A stretch of DNA of 64,000 nt from contig JAPYMA010000378.1 of assembly GCA_035041965.1 (NCBI GenBank), positions 1 to 64,000 of the forward strand, given 5' to 3'. Below, in pieces: positions 39,619 through 50,013 of this stretch. The notes beneath the pieces were generated by a model. The model made no database searches and was not told the DNA's origin. It worked only from the letters and a program-made list of their open reading frames with translations. The translations under genes and the position numbers were made by a program. The stretch is from Anisakis pegreffii (taxonomy: Eukaryota > Nematoda > Chromadorea > Rhabditida > Anisakidae). Every line of letters starts with the position of its first letter. Position 1 is the stretch's first letter.

Positions 39619-42600
39619 GTGGCGTTTTTGAGACGATTACTTATACGACACAATTACTACATCTTTGTGCTGCATTCCAAAAATCGTGTTTATATGACAT
39701 TATTTCGTGCTTTTGTGGGTACAATTTCTGTCTGCATCATTCAGATCACTTTATCTGTCCATGTAATTCTTTTCTGATTGTCCCAATGTAAAAATTAGAG
39801 TCAAACTCTCATCTGTGAACGAGTCAATAAAACGGTTCGTTAACGCAGTTAAACTTTTCCGAATTCGAGAAATTATCACGTATTCCTCTAAGTAATTCAT
39901 CTTGTGTGGACTAATGATGTCCTGCAGTCGAATGCATCTAAAAAGTCTCTTGATATCCAACGTAAATTTACTCGAATATTTGAGTCAATTCAACGATATG
40001 TTTTAGGTGGTAGTGGAACGACCAATATTCATGTGCAGTCAACCAAAATCCTTATCTGAATCAAGCAGTGGGGCAGAGTCACCGAACACGAACGTGACCA
40101 CATCATCGTCACCATTGATATCATCGATCAAATCGTCGTTGATCAAGGATGACAATGAAGATACTGATGTTTGCTCGAATGACAATTATAAGTCGTTCTT
40201 GCCTAACGGACAATCGCTCGTTGATGTCCTATCAACTGCTATGATGTTTCAAGCGAATTTATTACTTAAGGTTTCCGATTCATTTTTCGAACTTCAAATT
40301 ATCTATCCTTCTTATTCTTCTGTCTTTTTTCTCTGGAGTCATCACCTCAATTTTTCTTATTTTTCAAGTTTTCAAACGTCACCTTAGATTATAACATTTA
40401 CGTTACATAAATACTGAAAACACTCGCGTAAGATTGATGAAGTTATGATAACTCAGAACAAGTATATTGATCCAAAGGTTATGATATACATATACCTCAA
40501 ACGACATGAACTTCGATATACCCTTTATCGACAATCGTTGACTGGTGATAAATAGTGTAGTTTTTGATTTTTCTGACGATAACTCTAGCAAATCCCAACA
40601 ATAAGGTCAAATTTTTACGAATTTTTAAAATTTCATCTGGAAGAATGATTGATGGAATTTAATCTATCGCTTCATCAGATCCTTTCTTTTGCAACTGTTT
40701 TTACCCAAAAGTTTTCCTTAGCAATGAAATGGTTTTGAGAATGATCTTCTTGAAAAACGCTCTCTTCAAAAGCAAATGTTTGAATTTGTCATTTTGTTAC
40801 TTTTAGATAAAAGCATCATTGTCAAAAAATATTCAGGATTAAAGTGTTCCTGGAATATCATTACTGCTATGTTCAGTTTTTTGCTATGCGGAAGAATATC
40901 AGTCAAAAACCGACTGGAAATTCTATACAAAAGATTTGATAACGATTATGGTAGATTTCGAGTGGATTTGGGGTGATATTAATTATGGATTTGGATTAGG
41001 ATTCGTTTCGTGATCTAAAGCCTTCATGTGATCGTGATTCTTTAATAATCCACCCTGAAATAGATGATGCGCAAGTTTCCATGGCCAATGTTCAATTGCC
41101 AGGGCATCAGCAATTTTCCATTGATCAAATCAGTGCATTTTTCACCGACCGAACTCGCTCAATTTAGTGTGAAAAGACTGGCAATATATGAGCTGAAAGA
41201 ATTAGCGGTTGATGACTAAAAATTTTGGAAACGACTTTCGTTGATCAAAGAATTGATGATCATTAACGATGGACAAGATCGAGTTGCTTGCTTCTCTCAG
41301 ACATTTATCTTGGCCGCATAAGTAATCGAAATGTGCACTGCTTTCATTGATATACCCAATGCTGCATCCATATATCTGATTATTATCACCTTCTTATTAC
41401 TGTACCTCCTGCTCATTATCTTAAGAAGTAACGAGTTATTTACATCAAAATTTCACTTTTAGTACAACCTTCTGAGTAGCTGTCAGATAATTAGTGTGAG
41501 TATACGATCAATCTGTTCTGCAGCGATAATCACCAATCAGTTTTAAGAGTTGTTTAATTTAGTGGAGTGTTGATTGCAGAGTTGTTTAGTGTAAATGCGT
41601 TGTTTGTGTTGCATGAGCTTTATTTTTTGATGAATTATAATGGAAATTTATGCACATGAATGGGTGTGCATTAACTAATCTAACATAATCTCACTTTTTT
41701 GTCTTTTAAACCGAGGTGTTAATATCGTCTCAAACAAGACTTATTCAATACCCTTAAAATATCAACGTCTGCATTCAAGTGAAGTCACCTTCCAATTCGA
41801 ACTCCACAACTCACTATAACAAGTTCATTGCTAATCGCAGTGATGTTCCCAATAGCACCTATCATTCACCAACTTCATCCATCTCTTCCATTTCTTATCG
41901 CTATGGTGTGTTTTTTTATTTAAATCATTTCGGAAGTTTTTTTCTCATCTGAATTTCCAGAATTTATCTATGCCAATCTAACTGTTCCATTTTAACGCGA
42001 GAAAGCATAATCGATGGCCGTTTTCGCTTGTGTTCATATCTATTCAATGTTCATTTTATAATATTGAAAAACGCTTATCTTATCTTATTCCCGGTAAACG
42101 TATGATCATTCTGGAGGAACATTAACATAATCCAGGAAAATACATTCTCTGCGACACACCTTTGAGATTGAAGCGATTTCATAACGAAAATAGAGAATCG
42201 GGATATTATTGCTTCTTATTTTTGAACGGAAGATTGGCATTTGTCAGTAATGTACGTTCAGTGATTTGAGTTGAAATGAAAAGAGAGTGAATGTGATAGC
42301 TTCATGTCGTGAACAGCCATCGAAGTATTAATGTGAGCTGCAACTTCGAATAAATCGTCTGCATTCAGTCCATAAAGCCTTATAACATCTGAACTCTTAA
42401 GATGAAAGCATCCTGATTTGTATTCGTTGATCTGCTTATGACGCTTATTTGCTGGGATTTGATATATCGTTCTAATCGCTCAGAATGATTGCAATAGTTT
42501 ATCTCGACGACATTCGCCTAAAGCATTCATTGTTTGCGGTAGCGCGCGCCTAGTTTGTTCTACGACCTGATGCTTCGAACTGAATACCTAATTTGCAGCA

Positions 42601-45600
42601 ATCGAATCAAATTTTGAACGATAATGTTCCCACCAGATTTGCCGAAATTAAGTTCTTGCGTTTGGAACACAATTCAGAAAATACCATTTCCGATAACCGT
42701 AAATCGCAAATTTCCGTTTTCATATCGTCTTTCATCTCAAACTACACTAGGAGCCATAATTTTGCTGCGATGCCATTGTTTATCATCCAGTTAATTCAAT
42801 ATTTCTTGATTAACCTCCGAGAACCCACTCAAAGTCTCAGCTTTGAAAATTTTTTCTCTTACTATTAGTGTCTTTGTATATGCGTTTTGGACGTCGAGAT
42901 ATTTTTTAAATGACCAACGAATCCGAAATCCGGTCAAGTGCAGATTGTAATGGCACTGCTTCCGAAGATGGTCGATTTTTGATCAATCTACACGATTCGC
43001 AGTCTCCGTAAATGACCGCCACTTCGTTGGCTATTGTCAATTTTAGTACTCTATACCTTAGTTACTTTTTGGTGTTTGATGCTTATATTGAATGAACAAA
43101 CACATTACTGAATAATTGTTCCAATTCAAGAACTCTTCATGCAAAATAGTAGTAATGAGCGAGAAAACGGTAATAATAGCAATAACAATAATGATTAAAT
43201 TAATGGCACTGGTAATAATAGTAATGGTAATGGACAATCGTTTTTTCAGCAACAGCAGCACCAAAGCCAGCAACATCGCAATCATCATCAGAAACTTCAT
43301 CATCAGAGAACACCGAGATCGTCAATTGGTAGTTCTACCTTTCATTCGATTTCTTCACATCTGCGTCTGGCACATGTTTTTTTAAGTGCTTCCTTCTAGC
43401 AAATTCCTCGCCCCCCTCAAAATAAGCAACAATCTATTCTTGAGTGCAGTTTAGACCATGAGTGCGTAGATTAATCGCACGTTTTCGATACTTATGAGCA
43501 CTGAAGTGTTGGTGTTTAATTTTCCAAATTGAATTGTTCAATTCTATTCACTCACGTAATGTTCTCTTCTACTTGCTCGCTTACTAATCTTCTCGCATTT
43601 TGCATTATCTTCCATAATTTTTAAGTGTCTGACCCTCGCCAACCCCATCAATGTTCAAGTTTTTTGTTGGACGCTTCGAGAATGATTGAATGCATTGCAC
43701 TGGTTGAGTAGAGACAGCCAAGAATCTACCGTAGAATATCTTATAGATGCAGTAAGATAGCGCACTCTCAATACATGCTCTCTCTGACTCGCTTTCTTCA
43801 GTCTCTAGTCCGCATCAATTACGAGCCTCCAATTGAGCATAGAGTGTCAAGTCTGAAGAGATGTATTTTAGTGCAGTTCCGTAAATGGGATATAAATTAT
43901 GAAATCAGTTGAATGATGGATGCCTCAACGAGAATACAATATTGCTGAATAACTGGCTGAAAGGGAGGTCCATGAAAGGAGCAAATGAAAATATTGAGAG
44001 ATTGGTGAGCGGTCAATTTCAGGAGGTACCACTTCATCAATTCCAGGCGCCTTAGCTGTAGCTGCATCACCAACAGCTGCGTTGTTCAGTGAAGATGATT
44101 GGTCGTGGCATCGAAACCCTGCTGCTGCTATTCGCAGTGGTGGTACCAATAAACAGACGCCTGTCTGGAAATATTTCGTTTATAATAAAGCCGAAAATTT
44201 GAGCAGGTTATCATCGTTATTATTATCTTTGTTAATGCTGGTATTAATATTTTTGTTGCGATTCCCGTTATTCTTACAGTTATATTTTTCAGTATTGATG
44301 GATTTTATTTATATCTTATTTATTCTCTTGAAATGTCTCGTTTGAATTACTCCGTTGCAGATGTATCGTAGGCGATTGCACTTACATGTTAAAAGGTCCA
44401 CACACAAGCACACTAGCGTGTCACCTGAAAAAACATCCAGCTGAATATGCTGAATTTCAAAAATTAAAGGTGAACCTTCATTTCGCTTCTTTTATCACTC
44501 TCAAATGGTTTTATTATCACTGGACATGTCCCTTTTACATAGATGATCATCAACACTGAACATTCTCTCGCAAAGTTTGTTTATATGTGAACTTCAGCTT
44601 GAGTATACTCGTGATCGTAACGGTAATCATATGGCCTCATCTCCAGCATCTTCTGCGTCTGGTTCCGGATCAGGTACTTACTCGAATTCAGTTCGACCAA
44701 GGTCATCATTCGCGCTCAAAACGAATAAACTCCATACTGATTCATCACAAACCAACAACGCTGTGCTCAATTTGAGTAAACAAATGCCTTTAGATTCACT
44801 CTCTAATCGAGTATCCAATAATAATACTAATATGAGGTGAGTTATGGGGTTTGGACTGCATTTTCGTCGTGTTTTTTTTCTCTGAGAATCTTCGATTCAG
44901 TAGAAACTGAATAATATTAACAAGGATAATCATTAACAAGGATAATCAATTATTTATTGCTAACTTAAGCTATCTTTTCATCGAAACAACATGATATTGC
45001 AAGTATTTCTTCGAATCTCTTCGGTGACTTATTTGTGCTCAAGACAGCTAATCGTTCGCTTATTGAAGAAAACATTGCAGCAATATTCTTAATGTGCTAA
45101 ATGCGCGTGCAAACGCGGCCGCATTAGCGAGTGGTAATGCGCACTTGGTGAATAATCCGATATCAGCATTGATCAGTCAAAATAATCCAACCAAAACTGA
45201 CTGCAATAGTAATGTCAATAATAACAATTCAACTAGTGATAATAATCACAACGACAATAATGATAATTCATCTGCAAATATCATCAGCTCTAACAACCCT
45301 CCAAGTCATATTCAAACCACTTACCAAAGTGTTCCACTTCAAAATTCGATCTTTAACAATGGTTTGTTTTTATGAGTGTGATGCTGCTTTCCTCTAACAT
45401 TTCTCACTTATTTGTTTCATGTTCGGAACATTCCCGTGATGTTTTCTTCAAGAACACATTTTCTGAATCGTATTAGTGAAAATATCGAGAATACGGTGGT
45501 TGCAAAGCAGATTCATTCCATTTCAGTTGGATTGCTTGCAGAGAGTGCATCAGTAATACATCCAACCGCAGTAATAACGCCATCACCAACAACAATTCTA

Positions 45601-48600
45601 TCGAACAACGCTCATAAATGGAGTCGAGAAGAGCGAAAACAAAAGGAAATGGAAACGAAATTAGCGTTGATGTTATCAGCCACTCAACTCCCTACGAACA
45701 TCATCGAAAACTCATTCTTTCGTGATTTCATCGAATTCGCTCAACCAAAATTCTCCTTACCGGATGATATCAACTATATTGAAGAGGTACAGCACGAAAT
45801 CCGTCTCATTAATTCACTTTGCGCATTTCGTATTGATAATATTTCCTCGGTGACCATAACATTTCATAATAATACTTCAGCCATTCTCACTTCTTCGATT
45901 GATTTGTTCATTCGCTCAATAAAAATGAGGCAACGTTAAACCAGAGTGAAAAAAATACTTCAAATTACTGAAATCAGTTGATTAAAATTAAAAGCACTTA
46001 AAATGAATTCATCACGTGAAATGAGAGAATGAGAAAAAATGAAACCTAAAAGGTATGGTTGAGTCAAATGAATCAATTCCGTTGGTAGAGTACCTAAAAT
46101 TCATCAGTACTGTTGTGAACTGTTGTGTCTCTTCCTATATCAACACTACTTGAACATTCGTTCATACGTCATCTATTCTGCCGAAGGAATCACTCATCAA
46201 TGATGGAAACCTCCTTGTCATACGATGCGATGCTAAGGCAAAAATTAATTTAGATAATCAATACAGAATATTCACGATTGTTATTAACTCTGAGAAATCA
46301 ATTAAACGCGTCGAAGAAGGTATCAATTATGATTGACGTGCTGAAACTGTGTACAACGCCTTCATCTTCTGCTAGTACAACTTCGGATGATAAGGTAATC
46401 ACTAATTCTCAGTGCATCGTTTTCTTAACGTTCGTTTATAAAATTCTTCGTTGAAACTACGAAAAAGGACTTAATACATCAACATTTTTGTGTTTTTGAA
46501 GTAGATACATGCGTATTTCGTCATTGGTTTCATCATTAGCTGATCGAGAGGAAACATGTAAGAGATCACACTTTGATAGTAGTCCTCAGTTATTGAAAAT
46601 GAGTAGTGCATTGTTCAAAAAGTTTTCTACCGCTGATTTTAAACGTCAATTTGGAACACGTATGATAATCTTTCAGGAATCAAAAGATGTGTATTCGAAA
46701 GATTCAGAGAATTCGGATAGTGGTTTTGATGTATCGAGTGATGAGAATCCATCAGTGCCTGGTTCACCGAGAACGCGGGGGAGTTCTGGAGCGACAGGAG
46801 AGAATCGTGATGAAAGTAGATCAATTATAAGATTGTGTGTTTCAGCTGCATATTTTAGTGCTTTAACGAAACGTACTGAAATAGTGCTGTTGGGCATACG
46901 TCCGATTATTGAAGAAAGTGATATGTTAGGTGCGATTCGATCGGCAATTGCACAGGTATTTAGCGCTTCGTTTATTCCTTCTTATAAGACTCTTTCAAAA
47001 AACATATACACATGAAGACTTCGTTTGGAAATGAGCATGCAACGGATGGCATATCAAAACAGATCATTTTATTCAGTCCAGAATGCCTGAAAGAGATTTA
47101 CTGATAGTGCGATAAGCGTTATTCATGGTTAGGCGATTAGTTCTCTATTGAGAGTGACGAACCATAGTATCAATTGTATTCATTTTGAAGGTTCTATCGG
47201 ACTTTGAAATATCGTCCGATAAAGTATCAAGATATTTGACAAATGGCGTGACTGAATTGGTCGGCAGTAATTTCGAAGGTGAAATCTTTCCTAGAATGGT
47301 AAGTCTCACCCGCTTTCTTCGTGATTTGTCTTATGCTCATAATTGTGATCAAATTTCGCGATCAGAAGTAGGTTCGATATAATGATCAGTAGACACGTGA
47401 TAGCAGGATAATCATTTTTCAGCTGGAACCATATAGCCAAAAGTTAATGAAGTCACTGCTCAAAGTAATTGATGCAAACGGAACAATAGAAGAACTGAAG
47501 AAAAGTCTGTACAGTATGGTGCTAAATTTCGTAACAAGACAAGATGCAATGGAACAACTTCAGCAAATTGCTGGTATTCAATACATCCATATTTTCGTCA
47601 CTACCAACAAATTAACCAAACCGAAGTTTGAGTCCGTCGTAAAATAATAAACCGAATGTCTAAATGTCTAAAAGCAAACTTCAGTTCATCGATATGCATC
47701 AAAAATTGCAAATTTACTAAATGTGACGAGTATTTATAGGTCGAGCGATATCGTTACCGATCGCGGATTCATTCCTCGTTCTAATGGATGCGGTCCTCGA
47801 GCTAAAAGATCCATTGTTATACGTTTGTTCTCAGTTCTCTCCTGATAATTCAATTGAATCACTTACTGAACAACAATGGTTAGTCGTCGTTGCAACTTTT
47901 ACTCCGGAAAATGTTTCTGAGAATTTGAGTGTACGGAATCTGAATCATCACGGCTGATTCATTTCTAATTGAATTCAGCTCAACATTCTGGACGTTTTTT
48001 AAAAACCATGTTTGTTTTTCTCAGAAATTTGTTTGTCTGAATGGATGCGTCAAGCACAAATCTTCTGATGTGTAGCAGATGCCATTGCTAGATTGCATTA
48101 AAGGATATACCCTGTAAAGATGCTTTTTATCTTGCAGGCAAATGCTCGAGGGAGTTTCAAGATTGCTACGACTCTTTCGTTCACACACGAATATAATTCG
48201 AGATAGTAAATATGTGACAATTGATTACGTGATACCATCATTACTGCAGTTACAGTTATCGCTCAATAAGGTCACATTTCATCTTGGAATTTCCCATCCC
48301 TCCATCATCGCCTTGTTTATATTCCTCGACAACCAAGAACTGTTCCTTTCAAAAATCAGACTTTGATGCCTCGATGTTGTTATAGTCTCAATAATAGGTT
48401 TTTTTGTATGCAGGATTTTGCAAGTTTGGGTGATTTGATGACACAGTTGAAAGATGAGCTGCGAACACGAACGTCGTCAATATTTGATGTGTCGTCGAGT
48501 GATTTCGATGGTTCGTTCATTCAAGCAACAGCCCTCAATCATCATTTCGTATCACTTCTTAACAACGAACAATTCAATTACGCTAAAAGTGCTATTCAAC

Positions 48601-50013
48601 GACAAGTAAATTTTTACTCCCTTCTTAATATACACCAAATATTTCTTCTTAATATATCACACGTTTTCGATATTATCATTTATTCCATTATAATGCATTG
48701 AGGAATCTTCTGAAGAACAACATGAAACAATTAAGTTAATTTCATTCAACAACCGACCATTTTCGCAACAAATTTTCGATGATTTTTAAAGTGAATGACA
48801 TCAAAAGAATCGTTTTCGGAGTCTCAAAAATAACTTATTAAAAAGATGAAAAGAATTCACAAGATGAGTGATAATTTAAGTTGAATGACCGTATTCGATC
48901 GTATGATGATGTCGTATCACGAAGATCAATGAAATTAAACGGATGTGTTGATGCGTTATTAGCAGCGGTTCAAGATCGTAACAATACGATGGCAAGCTCA
49001 TCGAATTCAACCACTCTCTTCAACAATATTATTAGTGACAACAGTGTTGATATTAATAGCGATACTGACCACAATGATAATAATGCTAACACCAATATAT
49101 CCACTAATACTCTTTGTATGGCTACTACAAGCGCCGGCGATAACCCACTCGATAAGAAGAGTAGCCCAACAGCAACACGCCCAGATCTTGCTGCAGTGGC
49201 AAACGAGCGATGTGAATTGATGACGCAGGTATGTCGTACAGAGTTATGCATTACTTGATGTGTTTATTGCCCCGAACTTGTTATTGTAAGTGCTTTCGTT
49301 GAGTACAGCCAAACAAGAGAATACTTTATTTCAGGATCGTCAACAGCATCAGCAAATTGATGGAAAGCATCGTAATGCGGAGGCAATTGTGGTGTCATAT
49401 TTTGACGATGTTATGGTGGGCTTTTGCAATCTCTTCTATTATCCTTTGTGAATGTTATGTTAAAATTTTACGTTTTCCTAACCAAATGAATGTGCTCCTA
49501 GCAAAATGTTCATTCAAAATTTTGTGATAATAAAATTTCCAAGTATACTTGTATGGAATCGAGGAAATAAACTCACGATTAGTCGCTGTTGGCACGTAAG
49601 TGAGTAAGTTGGTTCCGAAAAAGCAAAACACGAAACAAAAGCCACCCACTTTTCAGAGTGCAAGCAACGTCGCTAATCACAAGCCGTTATCGCTGTCATC
49701 GTCCATGCTATCACCGCTACAATTCTGGCACTTCAACAGCACAAAGTACGGCCAGTTGTGTGACGTTGCAGTGGATCTGTTAACAATCCCATCGTCAACA
49801 ACCTCATTAGAACGCATCTTTTCGAATGATCAGTGCAACCTATCCACACTCTTATCAACACCTCAGCCATCGTCATCCACCAACATCACATCGAGTAATA
49901 ACACCTTCCAGCAATTTGACCCGATGTCATTACTGAAGTCAATTGATGACACGGAACGTATGGAACGTGATGTCATGTTAAGATTCAATCGATCGCTCAT
50001 TGCAAAAGTATAA
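39550..50013 (+). CDS. BED zinc-finger / domesticated hAT-transposase-like protein, about 19 exons
   Basis: Predicted DNA-binding protein descended from a hAT transposase. Exons I support: 39550-39618, 40007-40270, 42599-42698, 43131-43328, 44023-44206, 44361-44469, 44598-44836, 45081-45361, 45527-45802 (or to 45786), 46267-46394, about 46505-46955, 47191-47298, 47423-47573, 47740-47878, 48138-48270, 48414-48605, 48881-49228, 49335-49415 and 49657-50013. Nearly all junctions are GT-AG and keep phase. The join between 46394 and about 46505 is unresolved, since its phases do not match. Order: Ser-rich N-terminus, Asn/Gln-rich linker, BED finger, low-complexity linkers, RNaseH-like hAT core, hAT dimerisation motif. 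Introns, phase conservation and the lack of visible terminal inverted repeats argue for a host gene rather than a mobile copy. It resembles the BED/hAT (ZBED-type) regulators of animals. I cannot name an orthologue with confidence. An in-frame TAA lies at 43196-43198. Confidence 0.9.
40007..40270 (+). CDS. Exon 2 of the BED/hAT gene, Ser-rich segment
   Basis: This 88-codon phase-0 exon begins after ATGTTTTAG and ends at CTTAAG/GTTTCC. It encodes a Ser/Thr/Asn-rich, probably disordered segment (for example SESSSGAESPNTNVTTSSS), then a more hydrophobic end, LVDVLSTAMMFQANLLLK. No domain is recognised. The next exon I can support starts at 42599, leaving an intron of 2.3 kb, the longest in the gene. 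Confidence 0.7.
40271..42598 (+). other. Long intron of the BED/hAT gene
   Basis: 2.3 kb between two exons that are both phase 0. Open frames here (for example 40776-40976) have no convincing splice sites and ordinary AT-rich composition. I see no repeat or second gene in it. A small undetected exon or an alternative first exon cannot be excluded. Confidence 0.5.
43131..43328 (+). CDS. Asn/Gln/His-rich exon of the BED/hAT gene, with in-frame TAA
   Basis: The acceptor TTCAAG and the donor ATTG/GTAGTT give phases that fit both neighbours: C|AA from 42698 and G|GA into 44023. The frame reads NSSNEREN, an Asn/Gly/Ser run, then FFQQQQHQSQQHRNHHQK. It is interrupted once, by TAA at 43196-43198 inside the Asn run. 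Removing the only plausible mini-intron (43170-43249, 80 bases) would avoid the stop but shift the downstream frame and break the join to the BED exon. A sequencing or assembly error, a null allele, or tolerated readthrough are the alternatives. Confidence 0.6.
44023..44469 (+). CDS. BED-type zinc finger exons (44023-44206 and 44361-44469)
   Basis: Two exons joined in phase 2 (AG|A). They encode an aromatic start (DDWSWH...TPVWKYF), then C-I-V-G-D-C, a T-S-T-L-A-C segment and H-L-K-K-H, ending PAEYAEFQKLK. This is the pattern of a BED finger: conserved aromatic residues, a Cys pair, and a His pair spaced by three. It predicts DNA binding. The Cys spacing is C-x4-C rather than the common C-x2-C. 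Confidence 0.9.
44598..45361 (+). CDS. Low-complexity linker exons (44598-44836, 45081-45361)
   Basis: The first exon is Ser/Gly/Asn-rich (ASSPASSASGSGSG) and ends AATATGAG/GTGAGT in phase 2. The second begins after CATTGCAG, is Ala-rich and then strongly Asn/Asp/Ser-rich (about 45195-45290), and ends phase 1 at AACAATG/GTTTG. Both phases fit their neighbours. The segment probably forms a disordered tether between the BED finger and the hAT body. Between the two exons there is a 16-bp direct tandem repeat at 44916-44947. Confidence 0.8.
44916..44947. repeat. 16-bp tandem repeat in a BED/hAT intron
   Basis: ATTAACAAGGATAATC at 44916-44931 is repeated exactly at 44932-44947. Confidence 0.95.
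45527..46394 (+). CDS. N-terminal hAT-body exons (45527-45802 and 46267-46394)
   Basis: The first exon follows CCATTTCAG and contains HKWSREERKQKEMETKLALM and a helix ending SLPDDINYIEE, resembling the helical region before the hAT catalytic core. Two donors are possible: GAAGAG/GTACAG (after 45786, phase 0) or ATCC/GTCTC (after 45802, phase 1). Only the second matches the exon at 46267, which reads YSRLLLTLRNQLNASKKVSI and ends GATAAG/GTAATC. The join onward to the 46505 exon does not agree in phase, so a small exon or another donor is missing. Confidence 0.65.
46505..46955 (+). CDS. hAT RNaseH-like core exon with a Ser-rich insertion
   Basis: The acceptor is at TGAAG or GTAG around 46501-46504 and the donor is GCACAG/GTATTT. 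After FKRQFGTRMIIFQ comes an acidic, Ser-rich insertion (DVSSDENPSVPGSPRTRGSS), then IRLCVSAAYFSALTKRTEIV and ADMLG-like helices up to SAIAQ. The second half matches the beta strand and helix that follow the first catalytic Asp of hAT transposases. Where the Asp-x-Trp motif should be there is the low-complexity insertion, so that acid is apparently lost. Confidence 0.8.
47191..47878 (+). CDS. hAT core exons 47191-47298, 47423-47573, 47740-47878
   Basis: Three exons with consistent phases (0, 1, 2). They read VLSDFEISSDKVSRYLTNG, then LEPYSQKLMKSLLKVIDANG, then RAISLPIADSFLVLMDAVLE. In active hAT elements the first contains the second catalytic Asp in a T-D-N-x-x-N motif. Here the aligned residues are L-T-N-G-V-T. 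The C-x-x-H motif expected at the start of the next segment is also missing. The fold seems kept while the active site is not. Confidence 0.8.
48138..48605 (+). CDS. hAT C-terminal helical exons (48138-48270, 48414-48605)
   Basis: The previous exon ends CAATG/GTTAGT and the next begins with G, making the Trp of the hAT motif E-x-x-W. The exon continues QMLEGVSRLLRLFRSHTNII and YVIPSLLQLQLSLNK, matching the hAT helix pair before and after the T-i-s-x-v-I-P motif. The second exon reads DFASLGDLMTQLKDELRTRT and ends at QATALNHHFVSLL, matching the A-T-a-L-d-P-x-f-k motif of hAT proteins. Confidence 0.85.
48881..49415 (+). CDS. Linker exons with an Asn/Asp-rich run (48881-49228, 49335-49415)
   Basis: The acceptor TTTAAG precedes LNDRIRSYDDVVSRRSMKLN. 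A Ser/Thr/Asn/Asp-rich run follows (about 48990-49130), then RPDLAAVANERCELMTQ and the donor ACGCAG/GTATGT. The second exon, after ATTTCAG, is 27 codons (DRQQHQQIDGKHRNAEAIVV) and ends GTTATG/GTGGGC. Both are phase 0. Active hAT elements have only a short link before the dimerisation motif, so this is an expansion typical of a domesticated protein. Confidence 0.8.
49657..50013 (+). CDS. hAT dimerisation-domain exon and stop
   Basis: Begins after CACTTTTCAG, phase 0, and ends at TAA 50011-50013. It contains SPLQFWHFNSTKYGQLCDVA, then VDLLTIPSSTTSLERIFS. This is the conserved hAT C-terminal dimerisation motif: aromatic W, L-x-x-x-A, I-P-x-S-S, and E-R-x-F-S. It is followed by a Ser/Thr-rich tail and a last helix, DTERMERDVMLRFNRSL. 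It is the strongest single piece of evidence for hAT ancestry in this gene. Confidence 0.93.
   Translation, partial: SASNVANHKPLSLSSSMLSPLQFWHFNSTKYGQLCDVAVDLLTIPSSTTSLERIFSNDQCNLSTLLSTPQPSSSTNITSSNNTFQQFDPMSLLKSIDDTERMERDVMLRFNRSLIAKV

Noticed and set aside
43058..43303. Minus-strand hydrophobic frame of 81 codons
   Set aside because: Antisense of the Asn-rich exon; Ile/Val repeats arise from AAT/GAT runs.
48970..49251. 93-codon minus-strand frame, hydrophobic
   Set aside because: Antisense shadow of the Asn/Asp-rich exon of the BED/hAT gene.
39550..50013. Possibility that the BED/hAT gene is an active transposon
   Set aside because: Many introns, lost catalytic motifs and no terminal inverted repeats noticed near the ends of the gene.
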